Below, piece after piece: positions 12,005 through 23,239 of a stretch of DNA of 64,000 nucleotides (positions are counted from its first letter, which is position 1; each line of letters starts with the position of its first letter). The notes below the pieces were generated by a model. The model was not told where the DNA came from, ran no database searches, and saw only the letters and a program-made list of their open reading frames with translations. The translations under genes and the position numbers were made by a program. Source of the stretch: Cycas panzhihuaensis (lineage: Eukaryota; Cycadophyta); NCBI GenBank assembly GCA_023213395.1, contig CM041465.1, positions 5,270,001-5,334,000 on the forward strand, read 5' to 3'.

Positions 12005-13130
12005 GGAAAAAGAACCTATATCCTCAAATCAAATTTCAAACCCTCCTTAGGGAAGATCCTACTTAGAAGTCCTCAAATCAAGAGAGGATGAAACTTTTGA
12101 TTTAATCCCCATGTCTCAAGATGACCAAATCAGACTGAGAGTACCTAAGAAGCTGGTGGAAAAGATGGAAAAACTGTGGGAAAATTTCCTGGTTGGTAGA
12201 TTTTTTGGACCTAGACTAGGGCTGGAAATCATAAGGAGCTGGACTAGGAGTAGATGGAAGATTCTCATGGAAGTAATAGCCATTCCTAAAGGATGTGTAC
12301 TATTTAAATTCACCTCATAAGAAGACATGGTTAATATATTGTTAAAAGCACCCTAGATGCTGGGAAGGAAAGCCTTACTGCTGGAAAAGTGGCATAACGA
12401 TTTTGACCCATTAGTTGATGTAGTAAAGCAAGCACTGGTATGGATCCAAATGTCTAGCCTTCCCCTCCAACTATGGAATATGGATATTATCAAAGAGATG
12501 ACAAAAGTAATAGGGCCCCTTTTGGCTATCGACTCAACTACTAGAAATAGAAGCAGACTGATAAGTGCCAAGTTCTGTGCCTTGGCTAGGATTCGCAAAA
12601 TACTTATAGGAAATGTATGGATTGATCTGGAGGAGGGAAGTAGAAACCAACCTTTAATTTATGAAGTGGAAAACTTGAGATGTTTAGCATGTAGAAGGAT
12701 GGGACATTTACCCTAGAATTATCTTGGGATCAGAAAAGAGGAGGAGGATCGGTAGGAGGAGAAAAATACTAACAATAAAAATCATGAGGAGATGGAGACA
12801 CAAGAGAGACCTAACATCAAAGACGTTATGGTGGATAAGCTAGATTTTAATCCAAAACTATGGGACACCCTAGAAGAGGGTAAAGAGGTCCAAGAAAAAG
12901 AGAAGGATGGTCACCCTAGGGAAAGTTGAGAGGAAGATAGAAATGAGAAAATGGAATCACCAAGGAACAAGGATGAGGGAGAAATAATAGAAGAGAGAGT
13001 TACCTTGGGGGAGCTTAGGGAGATGGGGCAGAAGGTGGTGGTGGATGTAGGGTCAGAGAGGAGAGTGGGTAGGCCCCTACTCAAGATCCTTAGAGAGAGG
13101 GAAGTGGCACTCCAAGTAGATCAGGGAAAT
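12005..13130 (+). pseudogene. LINE ORF1: DUF4283 domain and CCHC knuckle
   Basis: ORF1 of plant L1 elements encodes the RNA-binding partner of the retrotransposition complex. Seen here are 'VGRFFGPRLGLEIIRSW' and 'VIAIPKGCVLFKF' (12200-12310), 'MLGRKALLLEKWH' (12357-12395), 'IGPLLAIDSTTRNRSRL' and the knuckle start 'LRCLACRRMGHLP' (12675-12715), with a stop just after it. A Lys/Glu-rich tail follows to about 13130. Breaks include a TAA where the young copy has CAG/CAA (12318) and a TAG where the young copy has Trp (12355). Confidence 0.8.
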
Positions 13131-13244
13131 TAGAAGACCCTAAAGGATGGTTTCCTGGAAGGGCCAAGATTAAGATCTAGAGATGAGGGTCGAGAAGCGC
13201 ATAGAGAGGACCCAAGGGAGATCTGGAAACCAAGGAGAAAGAGA

Positions 13245-14280
13245 TGAAGCTTATCTCTTGGAATATCAGAGGAGAAAATCCTCCTCGAAGCAGAGGGTGC
13301 TGAAGGAATTAAGATTAAGAGAATGACCAGATCTGATATTTTTATAGGAAACTAAGTTGGATAAAGTTAATAACAATAGGGTTAAAGAAAAAATATGGAA
13401 AAAAATTGATATGGGGGTGGTGGATAGCTACCAAGGTATATGGGGTTTGATGATGTTGTGGAACTCGAAAGACTGGGTGCGGGAAGAATTCTTATTAGAA
13501 GGATGTCATATTTTGATATGGATTACTAGTAATAGGACCGATGCAAAATGGCTAGCGACAAATGTTTATGCTCCAAATTGGTTTAAAGGAAGAAGATCTT
13601 CATGGGAAAGGATTTTGGAGGGTCACAGGGGATGCTCAACCCTATGGTTGGTGGAGGGAGATCTGAATATGCCTTTGTTACTAGGAGAAAAAAGAGTAGG
13701 CCAGGAGGGCTGGATGAGTAGCATGCAGGATCTCAATAGCTTTATGCAGAGGGTGGACTGGTGGATGTCCCCCTCAGAGGAGCGAACTTTCCTTGGTCAA
13801 ATAGGTGTTTCAGTAGCCACCATATCCAGGTGAAGTTAGATAGGATTATGCTCAATTATGAATGGTCAATAAGATATGAAGATTTTTATTTGGAGGTGCT
13901 TCCGAAAACATTATCAAACCACTCTTCCCTTTAATTTGCATTGTCCAATTTTGAGAAGCACTTGGGTTCCCCTTTCAGATTTGAGATGATGTGGAATTGA
14001 TATCCAAATTTTAGAGAGTTGATTGAAGGTTGGTGGGGATTCCTTGTTCAGGGTCATACAATATATAGATTATTAAGAAAGCTAGACTGAATCAAGAGGG
14101 AAGTGAAAAGAGGGACTTGAAAGCCAAAATTCAATAGGAAGGCAGAAATGAGGAGGTGGATAAGGTAGAGAGAGGTTTAGTTAAGAGTTTAGAGGAGACC
14201 CTAAGTAGGGAGGAGGCCCATTGGAGATAGAAATCTAGGGCCATTTAGCTAGCTGAGGGGGACAGAAATACTAAATTCTT
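13245..14280 (+). pseudogene. LINE ORF2: AP-like endonuclease remnant
   Basis: Starts 'MKLISWNIRG' (13244), the conserved opening of L1 endonucleases, which nick target DNA to prime reverse transcription. An open stretch (13357-13833) contains 'NVYAPNWFKGRRSSWERIL' and 'GDLNMPL' (GDFN in the family), then 'LDRIML-NYEW' and 'SNHS' (SDHS in the family) at about 13840-13925. Frames change several times and stops are common, so no active nuclease could be made. Confidence 0.75.
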
Positions 14281-14284
14281 TCAT

Positions 14285-15720
14285 ATGATAATGGTGAAAC
14301 ATAAAGCAAGTAATATAATAAGTAGCCTCTACAAGAAATATGGGGAGAGAGTAAATAGTATGGAAGATTTAAAGGATACAACTATAGAATATTTCACAAA
14401 GCTCTTTGAACAGCTAGGATGTATTGACAGAGATGCTTTGAGGGATTTTTTAAGCTCAATTATGAAGTTGGTCAAGGATAATCATAATCAGAGGTTGGAA
14501 GCTCCCTTTACTATGGAGGAGATAAGAGATGTTATGTTTGGCATGAAAAGGGAAAAAGCTCCAGGTTTGGATGGATTCCCCCCTAGTTTTTTCCAAGATT
14601 TTTGGGATATAATCAAAGGGGACTGATTGATGCTTAGCATGAGTTTCAGAAGAATTGGAAGTTGTTGAGAGAGTGGAAAGCAACATTTATAGTCCTAATA
14701 CCTAAGAAGGAAGGGGCATGTAGGATGGAGGATTTTTGGCCTATAAACCTTTGTAATATGAAGTATAATATTTTGATGAAGGTCCTAGCTAATAGATTAA
14801 AAAAGGTCATACTAGAGATTATCTCTAAGAATCAAGATGGATTTGTACAAGGTAGACATATTTTGGATGGAATAATAGTTGTCCACGAAACCCTCCACTC
14901 GACCATCCAAAGAAAGGAGTCTGGCATGTTAATTAAAATTGATATGTTGAAAGCTTATGATAGAGTTTCTTGGGAATGCCTTCTAGAATGCATGGAAGCT
15001 TTTGGTTTTGAAGATATATGGAGAGAGTGGGTGAAATTATACATTTCTAACCCCTAACTCTCTATTATTGTTAATGGATTATCCTCTAGCTTCTTCTAGG
15101 GATATAGAGGACTAAGCTAAGGGGACCCACTTTCCCCTTACCTATTTATTATTATGGTAGAAATGTTGGGTAGGACTATGGAGGAGGCCAGGAGAAGTGG
15201 GACACTCAAGGGGCTAAAGCCTACTTTTGGTATCGACAATGTGGTCCATCATCAATTTATAGATGATAATATATATTTGGGTAAGGATGCATTAGGGGAA
15301 GCATGAACCATTAAAGATGGGATGGAAAGGTTTAAGAGAGCCATAAATTAAAAGATAAACTTTAATAAGAGTAGTGTGTTCTTTATCAACACGCTAGAGA
15401 TCATTGAAAGGAGGACTAGCAAGATCTTAGAGATGGCCATTAGGAAGTTGCCGACCACATACTTGGGAATGCCATTATTTATAGCAGGAACGACAAAAGA
15501 TGTGTGGGACCCTATTATAGATAGGATTCAAAAGAAATTGACAAGTTTGAAAGGAGCTCTTCTTAGCTAGGCTGGGAAGCTACAATTAGTGGCTACAATG
15601 CTTCAAAGTATTCCGGTATACTAGATGCCATTATTTAGAGTACCAACAAAGGTGATATCCGTGTTAGAGTTGATCCAGAAGAGATTTCTTTAGTTAGGGT
15701 CAGAGGAAAAAGACACAATT
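14285..15720 (+). pseudogene. LINE ORF2: reverse transcriptase remnant
   Basis: Recognisable blocks in order: 'KREKAPGLDGFPPSFFQDFW' (14550-14610), 'LIPKKEGACRMEDFWPINL' (14695-14755), 'NQDGFVQGRHILDGI', 'IKIDMLKAYDRVSW' (14935-14975), 'GDPLSPYLFIIMVEML' (15120-15170), catalytic FIDD at 15256-15267, and 'LPTTYLGMPLF'. In 'S-GDPL' an expected Gln is a TAA stop, and in 'FF-GYRGL' an expected Trp is TAG. Confidence 0.85.
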
Positions 15721-16249
15721 CATGTGGTAAAATAAGAGAAGATTTGCCAACCTAAATGGGCTGGGGGCCTCAACCTTAGATGATTAACCTTATTTAATGA
15801 GGCTCTTGTGGCTAAGATCAGTTGGCGATTGGTCAAAAAGGAAGGTGGCACATGGGACAAGATTGCATTACACAAATACATGCTGTGGAGTCAAATTTTA
15901 AAGAAGACTCAACCTCCTTCTAGTGGATCTAGCATCTAGAGGAGCATTTTAAAATCCAAAAACATGCTAAAGGCTGGAGTTTAGTGGAAGCTAGGAGATA
16001 GGAGAACCATAAGTTTTTGGGAGGATATACGTTATGGAGATGAGAAATTAAATAGAAAAGAGGAGTTGGCCCCTTTGCAACCCTTATGCGAGAGGAGATA
16101 TAGGACTCTCGTAAAGGATTATTAGAGTGGGGAGGGGATGGAAAGAAGATGGAGAACTTTTGAGGATCTTCAAGGAGAGGACGTGGACCAAGAAAGGTTG
16201 GAAGCCTTAACCAAGGAGATTAACATGTATTATATACTGAAGAGAAAGA

Positions 16250-16911
16250 TAGTTGATTATCAGGTATGGCCATATTCTTAGAGTGGGGACTATTCAGTTA
16301 AAAAAGGATATGATTTCTTGTGTCTTGAAAAGGAATACATAAAGTCTCCTCTGTTGGAAGGAGTCTGGAAATTAGACTTGATTCCTAAGATTATGGTTTT
16401 CTAGTGGATATGTCTAAAAAATAAAATTCTTACTGTGGACAACCTCAAGAAGAGAGGTTTTGTAATGCCAAATAGGTGCATACTTTATTGCAACGGGGAG
16501 GAGTCAATATATCACATTCTCCTTCACTGCAGTTTTTCTAAGGGATTGTGGAGGATGATTATGGATCTCTTCGAGGTATGTTAGGCCCCATCAAAAAATC
16601 TGATAGATCAATGGGTTGCCTAGAGAAGCCTGGTTTGAAGTAGTTATTTAGCTAGCATATGGAAAGCTTCCTTCTTGATAATGATGTGGAAGTTATGGAA
16701 GGAGAGGAATATGAGGGTGTTCCAAGGAAAGCAGATGGATGAGACTAGAATTACCAGCTTAATCATCTCAGAGATGGGGGAAAATATGAAGTCTAGAGAG
16801 GAGAGAAGAGTTTCGCCGAGAGAAATCTTTATCTTGAAGAAGTGGGGGATAAACCCAAGGATTCAGAAGGAGGAGATTAAGAGACAGGTTGAGGAGGATG
16901 GATTAAAGTGA
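16250..16911 (+). pseudogene. LINE ORF2 C-terminus: zf-RVT finger, RNase H stub only
   Basis: A block 'NKILTVDNLKKRGF' followed by a Cys/His finger ending 'YHILLHC' (16420-16540) matches zf-RVT, also present in the young copy. A 78-residue stretch (16675-16911) ends 'ILKKWGINPRIQKEE'. In the young copy the corresponding 'DWGIVPL' leads into an RNase H domain. Here the next recognisable frame reads 'DGWIKVK' then stop (about 16895-16916), followed at once by 3' UTR. The RNase H domain has therefore been deleted after its first strand. Confidence 0.7.
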
Positions 16912-17099
16912 AGTAAAAGAGCTAGCCACTAGGCTTGTCGTGGCAAGAGTGTTATCTTGTTTGGGAGGGTTCAACTAGGCCAAGGGCTTGTCATGGCCAC
17001 TTTGATATTAGGACTGATAGGACTTTTGATGTAAAAGGTTGTGGGATCCTCTTTTAAAACCCAACATTCTTTCTTGTACCTAATAAAAAAGAAAAAAAA

Positions 17100-18297
17100 C
17101 ATATAAAAAGCTTTTGTGAATTAATAGCTATTGTATGGTTAGTTTAAATGGCATCACCCTTAAGCATGTCTTTCTTGATAGTTTGATTGGTATTATCTAT
17201 TTTAAGTTATTATGTCTAAATCCTAAGTCCTATATTAAAGTTAAATAACTTCTTCATTAATATAAGCATACCTTAATTTACTTAGGATTGATGATTATTA
17301 AGAATCTAACCTCTCTTTAAGCCATTTGTCTTGATAACCTAAATAAAGATAGTGTTATTAATGGGCTCTACCCCTTCCTCTTCCTTACAAAGTTGCTTGA
17401 CAAGTTATATAAATAACTCTGCCTACTTTGCTTATTTTCCAAACTTAGTATTTTTTATCACCTAATTAATATAACTTGTTTAAAATCTTATTGCAAAAAA
17501 TGAGCTACAAAATATACTCACTCAAATTGTACAATACTGACCTAATAGATCATGAAATAACCAACTAAAAGGGTAATGTAATCCACTCCCTTATTCTTGA
17601 GAAAATATTATACTCCTTATTGGTCCTCAAAATAAGTAGCCACAACATCTTATTAAACCCTTATACTACAACAAATATGGTAAAAATAACCATTAACAGA
17701 ATATCTATTATGAGCAAATTTGTTGTTAATTTGCCAAGTTTCCAACACCTATACCAATTATAGCTACTTCAATCAGTATTGAACTAATTAAGGGCAACCT
17801 TACAACTCCAACCAAGAGTTGGGAATGTATAAAACCCCTTTTCTTGATAACAACAACCAAACTACATAAATGGTACAATCTATTTCTCCTAATCCCCAAT
17901 ATTAACTTATGGCATAGATTCAAAACCTTTGAAATTAATTATATAAATTACAAGTGTATCATCTACCTATTTTGAATCCTTCTTAGATTATAGGTTCTCA
18001 ATCTTTTACCTTGATTTTAAATGCTTTTGAACCTACATTTATTCCTAGTTACACTTCACTTAGATAAAATACTAATATTTTCCATTAACTCTCCTTAAGT
18101 ATTCAAATTTCTCTACCTAGATTATCAAGCAAAGTAGTTGGAAAAAAGATTATGTTATAAATTTACCTTAAAGAACCCAATTCTATTGAGCAATCTCACA
18201 TATTTATAGTTCAAACATAATCTCAAGTTGCAAAATAGAATGATAATTATGAAAATGAGTTAGAAGAAAAAAAATTACCTATTATAGTTTTTAGAAT
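17100..18297. other. AT-rich DNA without recognisable gene
   Basis: No open frame, element terminus or RNA gene is recognisable. A short open stretch on the minus strand (17726-17923) has no protein-like features. Confidence 0.5.
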
Positions 18298-18597
18298 TGC
18301 ACAACAAAATGTGTTTGTGAAATTATGATTAGAATTGTAAAAGCATAGTCATATTGTACACAGAATGAACACTAGGTTTGGACAGGTGGAAAACCCCTTT
18401 AGGGGATTAAAAAACCACCTTAAAAAATAATAGATAATATTATTAAATGCATGTTATATAATTGATGAATCTACCCTCTTCACCACCCTTGGGAGTGAAA
18501 ATATGATACTTTAAATAGGTTAAGATGGGAAACCACCCAATCAACCATTTTTTTAATTAATACATTAAAAGACATAAGATAACATTATTTGCTAACA
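18298..18597 (-). repeat. 3' LTR of copia D
   Basis: Minus-strand start TGTTAGCAAATAATG at 18597, directly after the polypurine tract. The box GGACAGGTGGAAAACCCC (18380-18397) is shared with both B LTRs. The far end is placed at the TG of 18298 by comparison with B and is approximate. The LTR is shorter than B's (about 300 against 460 bp). Confidence 0.65.
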
Positions 18598-18608
18598 TCC
18601 CCCTTTAA
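18598..18608 (-). other. Polypurine tract of copia D
   Basis: Minus-strand TTAAAGGGGGA abuts the LTR TG. Copia B has the same tract at 41373-41383. Confidence 0.8.
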
Positions 18609-18649
18609 TGATATCTTATATAAAGAAAGATGATGATGACTTTAACATG

Positions 18650-20200
18650 TTGATCCCCTTTTAAGGAAGACTCCATCAATCTTGTTTAGTTGATGCGATT
18701 TAATAAACTTAGCTTCTATAAGCATCTTGGCTAAGATATTTATAGCATAAATATCTATAGTATAATATAACAAGTGAATAATTCCATCATTTATCAACTT
18801 TTAAATAAAATATTGATGTAGTTCAATGTTGTTTGTTTTGGAATAAGCAATAAGATTAATAACAATTAGAATAACACTTTGATTATCAACATTTAATTTT
18901 ATAGAAGATAAAGGAAAATGAAGTTTATTAAATAAATACTAAATCCATAATGCCTCTTTGCTTACTTTAATAGAAGCTTTATATTTATCTTTAGTTGTAT
19001 AGAGTATTAATGAATGAATCATTTTACTTGACTAGGTTATTGGAGAAGAGTTTAAAAAAAGGACACACTCAATTGTAGATTTCCTTTTATAAATATCTAT
19101 TATCTAATTAAAATTTGTATAACTAGTTAGCTCAAGATGATTATCAAATTGTTTATATATTAAACCAAAATAGGTTGTATCCTTAAAACATCTTAGAATT
19201 CTCTTAGCTACTTTACAATATGATTCATGTGATTATTGCATGAATCTAGAATACAAAGCTATTGAGTAAGAAATATTAGGATGTGTGTGTGTAAGATAAA
19301 TTAAACTACCAATCAATTTTCAATATAAGGTTAGGGAAATAGGTGGTGTAATGCAATCAACAATCAACTTGGTTCTAGATTAAATAAGGGTTAGGGTAGG
19401 TTTGTAGTCTTTCATGTTAAACCTTTTAAGAAGGCCCATAATATGTTTAGGTTGAGAAATAACAATTTTACTCTCTTTTTGATAAATTTGAAGTGCTAAA
19501 AATTAGTGTAATAGACCTAAGTCTGTCATTTCAAATTGAGACATTAAGTTAGATTTTATATTTAAAATATTAGAAATGGAAGATTGAGTGATTATGACAT
19601 CATTTACATAAAGAATTAAGAAGGTAATATCATTATTATCTTTCTTAAAATAGATATTAAAATTGTTAATGCATTTACTAACACCACTATTTAAGAGATA
19701 TTGATCAATTTTATTGTATCAATCCCTAGAGGTTTGTTTAAGTCCATATAAAGAACTCTTTAGTTTGTAGACTAAATTAGCATCTGAAGTAAAATCTTGA
19801 GGTTGTTTCATGTAAATTTGTTCTTTTAAATCACCATTTAAAAAGATACTTTTAATATCAATTTGGTGTATTTTCTAATCAAATTTAGTTGCAAGTGATA
19901 TACTAATTTTAGTAAGGTTTATTTTAGTTATTGGGGCAAATATTTCATTATAGTCTATTGCATCAACTTAACAAAAACCTTTAACAACTAAATATACTTT
20001 ATGATTTTTAATTGCACCTTCATAATTATATTTTGTATAATAGACACATTTATAGCCTACCAAATTTTTTTCTTGAAGGAAGAGAAATTAAGTTCCAAGT
20101 GTTATTTTTAATAAGAGCATCAAATTTAGTATTCATTACTTATTGTCAGATTGGATTTTGACTGGCTTCTTTAAAGGAATTTAGATTAGTTTGAGATATT
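18650..20200 (-). pseudogene. Copia D reverse transcriptase and RNase H remnant
   Basis: The polymerase box reads LYVND (19599-19610) where active copia RTs have YVDD: the first catalytic Asp is Asn, a GAT-to-AAT change. The tail (18650-19290) carries the copia RNase H region. The sequence is parallel to copia B (41400-42960) throughout but with more stops. No open stretch exceeds about 60 codons. Confidence 0.75.
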
Positions 20201-20499
20201 ATCTTTACCATAAGGGCAAAGTTAACTTATTATTTTTGAGATATATTTTTCCTAAAATTAGAAGGATTACCATCATCTTTTCTAGTATTAGAGATGGTTT
20301 TCTTGACCTATTTAACAAAACCTAATAAAACTAGTAAAATAACTTTAAACTTATTTCTCTAAATTTATCATGTCTTCATCATTATTTTTAGTTGGTTTAT
20401 TATTTAGTTTAGGTACACAATTATTTGTGTGAATCTCTTCAACAAGTAAAAATATTTAGTTGAGATTAGAATTTGATGAAGATCCTTTTTCATCAAACT

Positions 20500-21420
20500 T
20501 AACATTATGTTTAATAGATATTATTGGGTTAAATAAGCGATAAGCTTTGCTTTCTTCATTATAGCCCATAAGAAGATATCTAAAACTTTTAGTATTATGT
20601 TTTTACATTTTTTCTTTAGGGATATATACCTATGTGATACTTCCAAAGATTCTAAGATGTTTGACAGTTAACTTTCTTCTAGAGCATTTTTCTTCAAGTG
20701 TTACATTATCTAAGCTTTTAGTTAGTAATCTATTTAACAAATAATTAGAGCAATTTATGGCTTTAGCCCAAAGTTTTAAATCTTAGTTTTTTGAATATAA
20801 CATGCATCTTTCTATTTTAACTAGACTTCTATTTTTTCTTTCGGTCACTCCATTTTGTTGTGGAGTATAAGCAACTGCATGTTGAAGTTTGAGACTATTT
20901 TTTTATAGTGAGTACTAAATTCATTACTAATATACTTTTTAGTATTATTTGGTCTTAAAATTTTAATTTTGTAATTAGATTTATTTTCTACTAAGACTTT
21001 GAATTCTAAGAAAGTATTAACAATTTTATTCTGACCTTTGAGAAGATACACTTAACACTTTCTAGAATAATCATCAATAAAGGTTATAAACTGGTAACTA
21101 CTAGAATAAGAATATACTTAAAGAGGTCACAAATATTTAAATGGATGAGTTCTAAGAGTTGCTTAGCTCTAAAATTGGTTTTTTATTAAAAAGAATCTAT
21201 ATGTTGTTTGCCTACCAAGTAGGCTTCACATACTTCTTAAATCATTTTAAGAGCAGGTAGTCCAAGAACTAGGTTATGTTGAGTTAGGAATCATAGTTTT
21301 TCATTACTCGTATGACTAGAATGAGCATGACAAAGTTTATTGTCTGGGTCTCATTAGGCAATCAAAGAAGTGAAGGTTTTCTATTTAGTAGAATGAGTTG
21401 ATCAGAATAGATGATAGAGA
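20500..21420 (-). pseudogene. Copia D integrase remnant
   Basis: The integrase core is visible on the minus strand: 'QFITFIDDYSRK' (about 21060-21100) and 'HAVAYTPQQNGVTERK' (20833-20885). The catalytic Glu in NGVTERK is retained, unlike in copias A, B and C. A 68-residue open stretch (20845-21051) lies between. It inserts cDNA in living relatives but is broken by shifts here. Confidence 0.8.
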
Positions 21421-22715
21421 TCAATCTTATGATCAATAGGTCCAGAAGCAATGGCTTTGAATTTATTTGATGATTACTTAATGATAAAATTATCTTTCTA
21501 AAATTCAACAAGAAGATCTTTCTGTAAATTTAATAGATAGAAAGAAGATTAGGTAAAAGACTAGAGACATAAAAGACATTATTAATTAAGCCATTTTTCA
21601 AAGAGATATTGCCAGTTTCGGCTACTTAGAGCTAGGAACTACTTTCGAAAGAAATTTCTTCTTTAGAATTGAGTCTTGGTTTATAAGTAGATAGTAGTTT
21701 TGGTTTTCCTATAATATGGTGTATAGCTCTAGAATTTAAAATCCAAGAAGGAGTTTATGTTATTAGAGTAGAAAAGGCTAATGTAAAAGTAATTAAAGAA
21801 TAATAGTATTTTGGTTGAACACTCTTAGAGGCTTTCCAAGATTCAGAAACAACTCTATTTCTACATACATAAATGGCATGGCCTTTCTTATAACAATAGG
21901 AATATGTTAAGATAGAATTAGATTTAGAGAAGTGTTTGTTTTGATGAAATTTATTTTGTGTAGTTTGATTTTTAGAATTGGTGGGATTAAATTTAGAATG
22001 ATTACTAGGAATGGGATTCTTGTATGATTTATGGGGTTTAGAAGCATTGCAATGTTTAGTAACAATTTGAAAATTCTAATTTTTTGGTTTTTTAGAGTTT
22101 GAGTTAGAGAAAAAGACCTATGAGGTGTCGTTTAATTCTTTTATTTGGATTAACAATGATTGATATTCAACTAACTAGTTTGTAAGTTCATTAAAGGAGA
22201 TGATTAAATAACCCCACTACTGTTAAGTAGTTTTGTACTGGTTAAAAGCTTTAGGTAGCTTACTAATAGTAATACATATGAGTGTTTTGTTATCTTTGTA
22301 ATGGGTAATAATTATTGTTGTCTCTTTTTATCTAATAACTATTTTAATATAGTTACCAAGTTTGGTGTTGATTAATTATAAGTGGGATAGAAATTCTTTA
22401 ACTCTTGAAAAATCTTCATACTTCAGGTTATACAATTTCTATTCTAAAATGGCTACTTGAGTAGTAGCTATCTTTTTATATTTGCTTTTAAGTTTAGTCT
22501 AAACATTAGCTAGTCCATCTGTGTTAGTGAATTATCATATGATATAAGAAGAGAGAGAGGTAAGGATGGTGCTTAAGGCTCCATTAGAGTTCATTAGATA
22601 TACCACATAGGTGTCTAAGATTTTATCTATAAGTGGTTTGAATTATCTAATAATATATCTCCACAACTTTTATTCCACCTTTCTGCAAGTGTGCCATGTC
22701 CTCTACATTTAAGGC
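21420..22715 (-). pseudogene. Copia D gag and protease remnant
   Basis: The protease box reads WILNSRA (21728-21752) where the family has WILDSGA: catalytic Asp is Asn and Gly is Arg. The CCHC knuckle reads Y-S-Y-C-Y-K-K-G-H-A-I-Y-V-C (21850-21900), with the first Cys changed to Tyr. Upstream, '[19 protein letters not shown]' (22565-22640) aligns with B's gag 'FKKPTDATSESYMVYLMNS'. The gag match continues to about 22700-22715 and is replaced there by kinase sequence, so the first codons of gag are missing. Confidence 0.75.
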
Positions 22716-23190
22716 CATCCCTCCAATCCAAGGGAGTGCGTCCCGAATCTCGTCTGCTATGTAGTAGGGCAGATAAGCTTATGGTTGGTATATAATCATA
22801 AACAAGCAATTTCTCATCTTTGGAGAAGTAGAAAGCCCTGATAGGCACTAAATTCCTATGCTAAATCCTTCTAACCAGTTCCATTTGCTGCTTGAAGTCC
22901 TTCCGATTGGCTATGACATCTTTCAGTTGTTTAACCATAATGGTGGTCCCATCTTCCAGCACTGCCTTGTAAGCAGTTCCTACATTTCCCTTCCCCAACA
23001 CCTTGGCAGAAGCATGAAGAAGGTCTTCTAGATCAGAAGTATACTGATTGCCCTCAAAGGATACTAGTTTGTTGTGCTCTACCTCTTGAGCCGAGCTCGA
23101 ATATTCATCCTTAGAAGGCCCTCCCTTCTCCATTGAAGTCCTCTCAGCCTTTTGTGGCTTCTTCGCTATGCCACGGTCCTAGGTCTTCAT
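22716..23190 (-). pseudogene. LRR-III receptor-like kinase fragment (start of kinase domain)
   Basis: Two open stretches (22861-23133 and the first part of 22627-22848) read as the juxtamembrane and N-lobe of an LRR-III receptor-like kinase: '[20 protein letters not shown]', Gly loop '[18 protein letters not shown]', catalytic-Lys block 'IMVKQLKD', then '[16 protein letters not shown]', 'LSALLH' and 'SGRTPLDW'. Upstream are '[10 protein letters not shown]' and an in-frame stop at about 23185. In plants these kinases sit in the plasma membrane, and many are catalytically atypical. Only about 150 residues are present: no LRR ectodomain, membrane segment, catalytic loop or C-lobe. One frame break separates the parts. 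The fragment runs directly into copia D gag on the same strand, so it is either a captured gene piece or the edge of a broken gene. Confidence 0.85.
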
Positions 23191-23239
23191 AGCAGTGTCT
23201 ATGCAGGTTTGACAGCTTGGTGGTATCACAGTGCAGACA

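Larger units (their letters stand above)
11115..17099 (+). mobile_element. L1-type LINE, old copy
   Basis: Full set of L1 parts in order on the plus strand: 5' region, ORF1 (DUF4283 plus zinc knuckle), endonuclease, reverse transcriptase, zf-RVT zinc finger, 3' UTR and A-rich tail (17082-17099). It is the same family as the copy at 51440-57668: the ORF1 segments share 'LLK-P-MLGRKA-LEKWH', and the 3' UTRs share a 'TTTxAAACCC..TTCTTT' end. The 5' boundary is approximate, and no target duplication could be recognised. Dense stop codons and frameshifts show an old, dead copy. Its RNase H domain is missing apart from a stub. Confidence 0.8.
18298..22715 (-). mobile_element. Ty1/copia element D, 5'-truncated, joined to a kinase fragment
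   Basis: On the minus strand the order is gag, protease, integrase, reverse transcriptase, RNase H, polypurine tract, 3' LTR, which is the copia order (integrase before RT). It belongs with copia B: identical polypurine tract TTAAAGGGGGA, LTR start TGTTAG, and a shared GTGGAAAACCCCTT box in the LTR. No 5' LTR or primer site is present. Close to the start of gag, the sequence changes into a receptor-kinase fragment in the same orientation. Confidence 0.8.

Noticed and set aside
23218-23232. TGGTATCACAGTGC as a primer binding site next to the kinase fragment
   Set aside because: Wrong strand for copia D and no LTR end next to it; chance similarity.
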